Below, in pieces: positions 57,468 through 64,000 of a stretch of DNA of 64,000 nucleotides. The number at the start of each line of letters is the position of its first letter. Position 1 is the stretch's first letter. The translations under genes were made by a program, and so were the position numbers. This stretch comes from Siderastrea radians. Lineage: Eukaryota; Cnidaria; Anthozoa; Scleractinia; Rhizangiidae. The stretch covers positions 9,152,160 to 9,216,159 of the forward strand of contig OZ024887.1 of the NCBI GenBank assembly GCA_964017195.1, read 5' to 3'. The notes beneath the pieces were generated by a model. That model did no database searches, was not told the origin of the DNA, and worked only from the letters and a program-made list of their open reading frames with translations.

Positions 57468-57918
57468 CTGTGGAATAATCTTCGATTATCACTCTCAACG
57501 TTAGCGGCACCAAAGAAAAATATTAATTAAAATGCCTTCTCTGATCTCCTCTTAAAATACCAGGTTTAATAGTACAAATTACTCCATTTGTGTTTCCTGT
57601 TTACTCTTGTTAAAACAATACTTTTTTATGTACCTCTTGAATAACAATCACCAATGGACAGAAGCCGCAAAAGGTGAATTGATAGCCTGCGAGCAGGCTC
57701 ACTTGTTTGGGGAATTTGTGCGCGATAATCTTGGCAGCCGCCACCTGCGAGCCGGCGAGCGAAGCGAGCCGGCGAGAGGAATGGGCCGAGGAAAAGTGAG
57801 CCTGCACGAAAGCCATTGAATTTTGAATTCCGCCCCTGCGAGGTGACAAGTCTTAACTGTCAAGGTATCAAATATCTAACCAATACAAGCGAAGCAAAAT
57901 GTAAACAAACACGACTAT

Positions 57919-58307
57919 GGCAAGCCGTCACTGCCAAAAGCTTATCGACTTGTATCGGTCCAAAGAGCTTCCAATATCATTGAGTTAGAGAAATTGTATG
58001 GTCAGTTTTGGAAATGTATGGTCGAGTTCTGGAAAGCTATGGTTGAGTTGCTTTAGAAAAGTTTCAGTTCTCGCTAGCGAATTTTCATTTTCTCGCTAGA
58101 GAACTCGCTAACTAGCGAGTTCTCGCTAGCAAGTTTTCATTTTCTCGCTAGTGAACTCGCTAGCTAGCGAGTTTTCAATTTCTCGCTAGTGAACTCGCTA
58201 GCTAGCGAGTTTTCAATTTCTCGCTAGTGAACTCGCTAGCTAGCGAGAAGTCGCTAGTTTGTTGGGGTATTTACAAGTCGATAGGCTTTTGGTAGTGACG
58301 GCTTGCC
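57919..58307. mobile_element. nested element of about 390 bp with 35 bp TIRs
   Basis: ggcaagccgtcactgccaaa with agcttatcgacttgta at the left is inverted, with two or three mismatches, at 58272-58307 (tacaagtcgataggcttttg). The core is the gctagc minisatellite. Confidence 0.7.
58070..58256. repeat. self-complementary minisatellite built on ctcgctagctagcgag
   Basis: Four to five units of about 38-40 bp: a palindromic ctcgctagctagcgag core followed by ttttcaatttctcgctagtg. Each unit can form its own hairpin. Confidence 0.85.
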
Positions 58308-59212
58308 ACACGGCAGCTGATTTTCATACTTGAGAGGATCGATTTCTTAATGAATGTGCCACAATAACGCAAAAGAAAATTATAAACACAGCTGACAAAT
58401 TTTGCCGCGAGTTCTATTCGAGATAAGTATGGAACTAGGAATCCCCGAGAAATCAAATCGCGAAGGCATCTGTGCAGATGACTCGGAATCGCTGCACGAG
58501 AGCGCATAACGAAGTTAAAATATCGAACTCAAGGGGCATGAAATTTGCAATTACAAAGAGTATCAAGCCGCTACCGCAGAAGACTTCACCAGGAACGAGC
58601 ATCTTCCCACAATAACAAATAACCGAAGACTGCAAGATAATGGGCTTTCGTTTACGACCTGGGGCTTTCGTTACGATAGCCAGATAATGCCAATTGAATG
58701 GTAAATAAAGTCTTACAGATCCTGTCATTACGGAGATCCCAAGAAGAGAGGCTTGAAGACAACCACGCACTAAAACCAGGCTGCAATAACCGAAACAAAC
58801 GTGGCTGATATTAAAAAAAAGAAATGACACAAAACCGCAATCGCTAACCAGGCGCAACTAGCCGAGTCACGTTAAGAAATTGAATCGATTGAAAAACCGG
58901 TAAACTGCGAGCAGTCGTCCTATTTTCCTTCTCGCTAAACTTAGGAGAGGAAAGAGACTGCTCGCAGTCTAGTAATCTGAGAAAGGCCACAAACAATAAC
59001 ACCACTTGTCACAATAATAAAGTCTGTCACCGCCTATCATTTCAAACCAATCAGAATGCTGCGTTCGTGGACGAACGCGGAGAATTCAAAATTCAATGGC
59101 TTTCGTGCAGGCTCACTTTTGCTCGCCCCATTCTTCTCGCGGGCTCGACTTCCACCGCCAAGATACTCGCGCGAATAACACACTAAGTGAGCCTGCTCGC
59201 AGGCTAGTGAAT

Positions 59213-59465
59213 TGAATGTTCTTACAGAGAATTTCCAGTCACATCAGCAAAGTCAAGCATTGCACCATACAAGATCTCTGATTATGCAATCAAAACCGGA
59301 AATTGACTGTTCTTATCGACTGTGTGTGCTTCACTATCAACAAAAGTACAATCACGATATGCCCATTAACAAAAATATCCTAAGAGTACATCGCTGTTCG
59401 CTGTGCTCTAACGCTATTTCTCTTAAATTTTACTGCACCATATTGAATACTACTGAGCGTGAAGC
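59213..59465. other. short spacer between two mobile elements
   Basis: An 87-codon plus-strand frame covers it, rich in H, Q and C, but no domain is recognised. It borders the LTR at 59466. Confidence 0.35.
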
Positions 59466-59620
59466 TGTAGTATAGTAACCGCCACCAAGGCCATAAAATA
59501 CATAGAAACTTTATTGACAATCCGCCAGACACGAAGTCAACTTCACACTCGCTCTACACCCCTTCGCGCGCTAACTCAAGTGTCCCGGATGTGTTTTGCG
59601 TGTGTCCACTGGACACTACA
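59466..59620 (-). repeat. downstream (3') LTR, 155 bp
   Basis: It begins TGTAGT and ends ACTACA on the plus strand, so it has TG...CA ends. It is repeated at 63859-64000. Few differences are visible (for example tgtagta versus tgtagtg near the start and ccgccag versus ccgcccg). Confidence 0.9.
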
Positions 59621-59759
59621 TTCTCTTCCTCTCTTCGCACCAAAAACTTACAACAATAGAAAAAGGAAAAATAATTGACATGCAAGCAACTAAGTTAGTA
59701 AATGTTCTCAGTTCAATATAAGACATAATCGTTCAAAGTCTGTTTAAATGTTACTCAGT

Positions 59760-60084
59760 TCAATATAAGACATAATCGTTCAAAGTCTGGGGTCGTCTTA
59801 TAACTCTTCCAGATCTCCGCAGAGGGGGTGGGTCCTCTGGGGGTGGTTCCTGTGGGGGGTAGTGCTTCTGCAGCTGATGGCAGTTGTTTTTCCGGGCTTT
59901 CTGAAGGGGTTGATGGTATGGCTGGAGTAGCTGGAGAAACAGGTGCAGAGTCGACTGGAATTTCAGTTGCAAATCCATGTCTTTGCTGCGAGGCTACCTG
60001 TTCTTCTTTTTCTGGGACATTAAAGGCCTTGACATGCTGTAAATTTCGTCTGTATTGCACTCCCTGCGGTGATTGCAACCGCAA
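59760..60084 (-). pseudogene. gypsy pol C-terminal tail
   Basis: A proline-rich linker, then LRRSGRVIRRPQTLNDYVLY at the end, the typical basic tail after gypsy integrase. Two overlapping frames cover this part (59755-60084 and 59760-59978), so a frameshift lies between them. Confidence 0.65.
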
Positions 60085-60415
60085 CTTGATCTCCGTAACG
60101 GGCCAGCACTTTGTAGGGCTCTTTCTCGTATGCTGGTGACAGTTTGTTTTCTCTCCTTTGCTCTAATAGAACGACATCGCCCTCTCCGACGTCACGTTCC
60201 TTTGCACGAAGTTTCTTGTCAGCATAATCCTTGTTTGTCTGTTTCCTTTGGGCATCTCGGTCCCTGACCGCTTGGTCACCGCCTTTCACTTCCTCTTCCA
60301 TGTAGGTTAACTCCAGCATTTTTGTCTTCATTACTCTTCTAAACAGCAACTCAGCTGGACTCTTCCCCGTTGTTGAGTGGGGGGTAGATCTGAATGCTAT
60401 AAGAAACTTATTCAA
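60020..60415 (-). pseudogene. gypsy integrase C-terminal part
   Basis: NKFLIAFRSTPHSTTGKSPA with ELLFRR is the conserved region just after the integrase core. VVLLEQRRENKLSPAYEKEP resembles the beta-barrel (GPY/F-like) module. The frame is separated from the core piece by an in-frame stop at about 60470. Confidence 0.75.
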
Positions 60416-60472
60416 CTCTTCCCTCCAATTCCTCCCTTCTGCATGTGTAGCTCTAATGGCTTTTAAAAGCGA

Positions 60473-60823
60473 TTAATTTTGTCTCTCCACTTCACCGTTA
60501 GCTCTCGGCCAAAGGGGAGTTGTGTGCAAGTGCTTGACACCCATTTCCTTTAAATAATCTTCTACCTCCTCGGACACTAAGTTAGAACCATTATCAGTTC
60601 GCAGAGTCTTGGGTATTCCATACCGAGCAAACTGAGCATCAAGGCGCTGAATGATGACTTTGCTTGTTGTAGCTCTGATAACATCAACTTCAATCCACCT
60701 GCTGTAATAATCCACTAAAACTAATAGACTCTCTCCTGTGGGGAGTGGTCCGAAAAGGTCCAGAGCTAATTCCTCCCAAGGCTGTTGAGGCATACAGGTG
60801 GGTTTCACTGGTGGCGGCGGCAC
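60473..60823 (-). pseudogene. gypsy integrase catalytic core
   Basis: The DDE triad is readable: the first Asp in LALDLFGPLPTGESLLVLVD, the second in TDNGSNLVSEE, and the Glu in WPRANGEVERQN. An in-frame TGA at 60842-60844 separates it from the upstream frame, and a stop follows VERQN. Catalytic residues are kept but the protein is broken. Confidence 0.85.
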
Positions 60824-60841
60824 ATTCTTGGTGACAAGTTG

Positions 60842-62765
60842 TCATCCATAGCACTCTGCACATCGCTTTTCTGCTTCACGATCCATTCCCGGCCACCACA
60901 CTTTCGTACGGAGTCTCTCCTTTGTCTTTACAACTCTCTTTCGAAGGGACTGGGGAATAACAATTCTCGTTCCTCTTAAAATCACGTGACCGATGAAGGT
61001 CAACTCATTGCGCACAGGTAAGAAATGCTTTGGAGCACTGTCCCATTTCCCTTCTATAAGACACTTCCTGACAGCTTGCAGCTCAGAATCTTGGGCTGAG
61101 GTTTGTTCAATTTCTTTAATCCTTAAAGCAGCTGGTGTAGCATGAGTAGCTACCATGCGCACATACTCATCGTCGTCCTGGGACTTGCCTGAATCTTCAA
61201 TCTTTGTCAGTCTGGACAACGCATCTGCAATATTCTTTCTTGAGGGCACGTAACAAACTTGACAATTGTAAGGTTGGAGGCGTAGAACCCAACGCTCTAT
61301 CCGGGCTGATGGCTTGGACCTTGTCGAGTAGATGACCTTTAATGCTTCGTGGTCATTAACAAGCTCAAATCTGGACAGTCCATAAACATACAGGTGGAAA
61401 CGTTCACATGCCCAAACCAATGCTAGGGCCTCCTTCTCTGTTTGGCTATAGCGGCGTTCAACTTGACTTAAGGTACGACTAGCATAACAAACAGCACGGC
61501 GTTCCCCATTCTTCTCTTGTACAAGTACAGCTCCAAGCCCTACTGGGCTGGCATCAACAATAAGCTGGGTATGGGCTTCTTTGTCGAAGTATGCCAAGAC
61601 AGGTGCGCTCGCAATCTGCTCTTTGAGTTTCTGGAAGGACTTCTCCTGCTCCTCGCCCCAGGTAAATGGTTCTCCCTTTCGCGCAATCTTCCGAAGTGGG
61701 TCAGCGGTAGTAGCAAAATCAGGTATGAATCTGACACTGAATCCGACTAAACCCAGAAAGCTACGGACCTCGGATGGCGATTGTGGTTGGCTTGCTTCTA
61801 CTACAGCTCTGACTTTTTCTTCTGTTGGTCCAATTCCGTGCCTGGTCAAAAGCAGTCCCATGAAAACTACCTTTGTCATTCGAAAGGTGCACTTCTCAGC
61901 ATTCAGGGTCAAATTCTTTTCATGAAGCCTCTCCATTACCTTAATCAGATTCTTATCATGTTCCTCCATATCACGTCCATGGACAATAAGATCATCTGCA
62001 ATGTTGGCCACACCCTTTAATCCTGCCATCGACTGGGTAATGATGTGCTGATACTTTTCGAGAGCCGCATTAACACCGAAACTCAATCTCTTGTACCGGG
62101 AAATCCCGTCGTCTATAGCAAAAGCGGTAATATCCCTTGATCCGGGTTCCAATTCAATTTGGTGAAAACCCCAACGCAAGTCGAGTTTAGAAAATACTGT
62201 GCTCCCATTAAGGCTCTCGAGTACCTCGTCTACAGTTGGTATAGGTAATCTCTCACGTACTATGGCCTCATTGGCTCTTCGCATGTCCACACACAAGCGA
62301 ATGTCCCCCGAGGGTTTCGGTGCGACGACCACTGGGCTAACCCATGTTGTAGGCCCTTCCACTCTTTCAATGATATCATTCTCAAGCAGTTCATCTACTT
62401 TGGCAGTCACTTTATCCTTAAGTGAAAACGGAATTCGACGCATCTCCTGAATCACTGGCACCACTTGAGAGTTGATGTGAAGCTTCAACTGATAATTCTT
62501 TAGTTTGCCAATCCCACTGAACATGTTTGGGAATCTAGTCTTGAGGTTTTCTGCGAAAGCATCCCCGACAGTATTACAATTCTCAGTAACAGGGGTAGGC
62601 ACTGCACCTACATGTAGAACTCCTAGGTCAACCGCAGTTGAATACCCTAATAGGCACCGTCCTTTTTTAACAACAATAAACTGTGCCGATGCTTTTACTC
62701 CATTAACCGATAGCTCTGACTTAAACTGCCCTACTACTTTTAGCTTCTGGCCTCCATACCCATAA
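60842..62765 (-). pseudogene. gypsy reverse transcriptase, RNase H and integrase zinc-binding part
   Basis: Open from about 62765, just after a TAG that ends the protease frame, to 60842. RT: PVVVAPKPSGDIRLCVDMRR, FSKLDLRWGFHQIEL, FGVNAALEKYQHI and ADDLIVHG (the catalytic DD). RNase H: AYFDKEAHTQLIVDASPVGL with GAVLVQEKNG, ALALVWACERFHLYVYG, and VNDHEALKVIY. After RNase H, RKRVVKTKERLRTKVWWPGM runs on to CAECYG. The His pair expected before KTKERL in the zinc-binding HHCC module is missing, which looks like a small in-frame deletion. Confidence 0.9.
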
Positions 62766-62767
62766 AG

Positions 62768-63346
62768 CTACTTGCTGCACGGCTGCAATTCAGCCTTTAA
62801 TCCTCTCCGTATGAGCTCCTTAAAGTTATCTTGGCTAATAAGGTTACTTGCTGAACCAGAGTCAATTAGCACGTCTTTGCTAATTTCACCGATCTTCACA
62901 GTAATAACAGGCTCACTGGCTGTTGACAATGTGCATGTCTGCTCTTCTATTGTAAAAACAAAGGGATCATCTTCACTCACGTGCACCATGTCTTGTTGGA
63001 CAAAATTGGCTTGTCGTCCACTTCCACGGTTTGGCCTGCGATCATGATGCTGTGTTGAATGCTGCTTTTGCTGCTGCTTGTTGCGTTTTGAAGGTTTAAA
63101 CCCACTTTTTTCTCCCTTGCAACAACGAGCAAAATGACCATATTTTCCACATTTCGCACATCTTCTCCCATTAGCTGGACAATTCCTGTCACGACCAAAA
63201 TGACCCTCATTACCACAGTTGAAACATATATTACCACTCCCTCGTTTTGTTCCGACTGCATTAATGTCGACACTCACATCTTGACTTGGGTTTACCATTT
63301 GAGTGGCTTGCTCACGTGCAGGCTCCCACAGTCTAACTTTATCCAT
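62768..63346 (-). pseudogene. gypsy gag zinc knuckles and aspartic protease
   Basis: Two CCHC-type knuckles, CFNCGNEGHFGRDRNC and CAKCGKYGHFARCC, then a basic linker. The protease signature VLIDSGSASNLIS (DSG active site) follows near residue 168. The frame starts at 63346, overlapping the end of the previous frame by a few bases, and ends at TAG 62768-62770. The downstream RT frame continues in the same register after this stop. Confidence 0.85.
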
Positions 63347-63842
63347 CTTTCAGAGAAATATTCTTCACTTCAAGTAATTTCTTTTTCCATTCGATATCAG
63401 GCAGCTTTTCGATTAACTGATCACGTAAATTATCCTCCAAAGATTCGCCAAATTTGCAATGTCGAGCTTGTTTTCGTAATCGGACCATACATTTGTCAGC
63501 AGTTTCTCCCGCTAGCGGCGCCATGTGCCTGAAAACATGTCTCTCGTACGGCACATTGTCCTCTGCATGAAAATGAGCATCTAACGTTCGGATACAAACT
63601 TTGTAATCATCATCTGTTGACGCGTTGACTGGTCCAGGATCTACCAGGTCTTCGTAGAGGTCTTGAACTTCTATGCCTGCCAAATGAAGCAGCTGTGACT
63701 TCTTTCGTCCTGCTTGTGTAATGCCTTTTCCTTCGATGTAATACTTGTACGATCTCTTCCAACGTTTCCATCGCTCGGCAACCTGTGACGCCGATCCGGT
63801 CAAATCAAAAGGAGGCAAAGCTCGTTCCGCTGTATTTGTCAT
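63339..63842 (-). pseudogene. gypsy gag N-terminal part (capsid-like)
   Basis: Begins MTNTAERALPPFDLTGSASQ right after the LTR and presumed primer-binding site. WKRWKRSYKYYIEGKGI and RHVFRHMAPLAGETADKCMV are typical of gypsy gag capsid domains. It ends at a stop at 63339-63341; the next frame is shifted by one base, which may be mutation or a programmed shift. Confidence 0.8.
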
Positions 63843-63858
63843 CCTCTGTCGCCAATTT
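63843..63858 (-). promoter_or_regulatory. primer-binding site candidate
   Basis: On the minus strand the LTR end (ctaca) is followed by aattggcgacagaggatgac. The TGGCGAC start just inside the LTR is the expected place and form of a tRNA primer-binding site. The cognate tRNA was not identified. Confidence 0.45.
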
Positions 63859-64000
63859 GTAGTGTAGTAACCGCCACCAAGGCCATAAAATACATAGAAA
63901 CTTTATTGACAATCCGCCCGACACGAAGTCAACTTCACACTCGCTCTACACTCCTTCGCGCGCTAACTCAAGTGTCCCGGATGTGTTTTGCGTGTGTCCG
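63859..64000 (-). repeat. upstream (5') LTR, first 142 of about 155 bp visible
   Basis: Matches 59466-59607 closely; the window ends before the LTR does. The target-site duplication therefore cannot be checked here. Confidence 0.88.

Larger units (their letters stand above)
57682..59212. mobile_element. 1.5 kb element with about 150 bp terminal inverted repeats
   Basis: The left end (tagcctgcgagcaggctcac followed by ttgtttgg) and the right end (aagtgagcctgctcgcaggcta) are inverted. The repeat extends inward through caatggctttcgtgcaggct and ttcaaaattcaatgg-type text. Extra GC-rich text (gagccggcgagcgaagcgag) sits in the left arm. It contains a smaller element (57919-58307), a minisatellite, and a hairpin remnant at about 58905-58970 (tgcgagcagtc...gactgctcgcagtcta). 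Confidence 0.7.
59466..64000 (-). mobile_element. Ty3/gypsy LTR retrotransposon, minus strand, cut by window end
   Basis: Two copies of a short LTR flank gag, protease, RT-RNase H and integrase in the Ty3/gypsy order (integrase last). The gag ATG lies about 15 bp inside the upstream LTR. A purine-rich tract (gcgaagagaggaagagaat, minus strand) directly precedes the downstream LTR and fits the polypurine tract. The coding part has a frameshift, several in-frame stops and a deletion in integrase, so this copy cannot be autonomous. The LTRs are very similar over the visible part, so it inserted fairly recently. Confidence 0.92.

Overview
The window reads as an animal nuclear genome, most likely a cnidarian and probably a stony coral. 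It is AT-rich, with short exons bounded by canonical GT/AG sites, a eukaryotic tRNA-Gln(CTG), a spliced paraoxonase-type gene, an intronless BTB-kelch gene, an intronless rhodopsin-like GPCR, and a very dense load of small inverted-repeat DNA elements. The species assignment is inference from gene style and repeat types. No bacterial operons, CRISPR array or plasmid features are present.

Layout. 1-8.5 kb: a four-exon plus-strand gene of unknown family (exons 1413-1698, 2251-2363, 7151-7334, 8472-8530). Its second intron holds a 3.2 kb foldback element (3559-6740) enclosing a broken Penelope-type reverse transcriptase. 9.8-20.4 kb: a minus-strand paraoxonase/arylesterase gene assembled here from six phase-compatible exons; only the N-terminal exon is missing. 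Its introns carry at least seven inverted-repeat elements and a 650 bp CAGT microsatellite. 21.5-25.9 kb: a recent tandem duplication with flanks of identical length. 26-34 kb: nested hairpins, including a palindrome whose two arms carry convergent degraded copies of the same small spliced gene. 35.5-37.3 kb: an intact BTB-BACK-kelch gene ending in a CaaX-like C-terminus. 39.8 kb: tRNA-Gln. 40.4-46 kb: a GPCR gene cut in two by a nearly complete L1/Tx1-type LINE, which is itself interrupted by a MITE. 46.5-52.4 kb: a TTAA-flanked element, a tRNA-derived sequence and a higher-order repeat array. 52.6-55 kb: a palindrome at the head of a decayed member of a multicopy family with a cysteine-rich tail. 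55.5-59.2 kb: a LINE tail, one membrane-protein exon and a long-TIR element. 59.5-64 kb: a minus-strand Ty3/gypsy element with 155 bp LTRs, the outer LTR cut by the window edge.

Host functions supported are few: the unknown four-exon gene, the paraoxonase, the BTB-kelch ubiquitin-ligase adaptor, tRNA-Gln, and a possible type I membrane-protein exon. Almost everything else is transposon-derived. The main biological interest is how elements nest, and how inverted duplications repeatedly involve gene starts or retroelement coding sequence.
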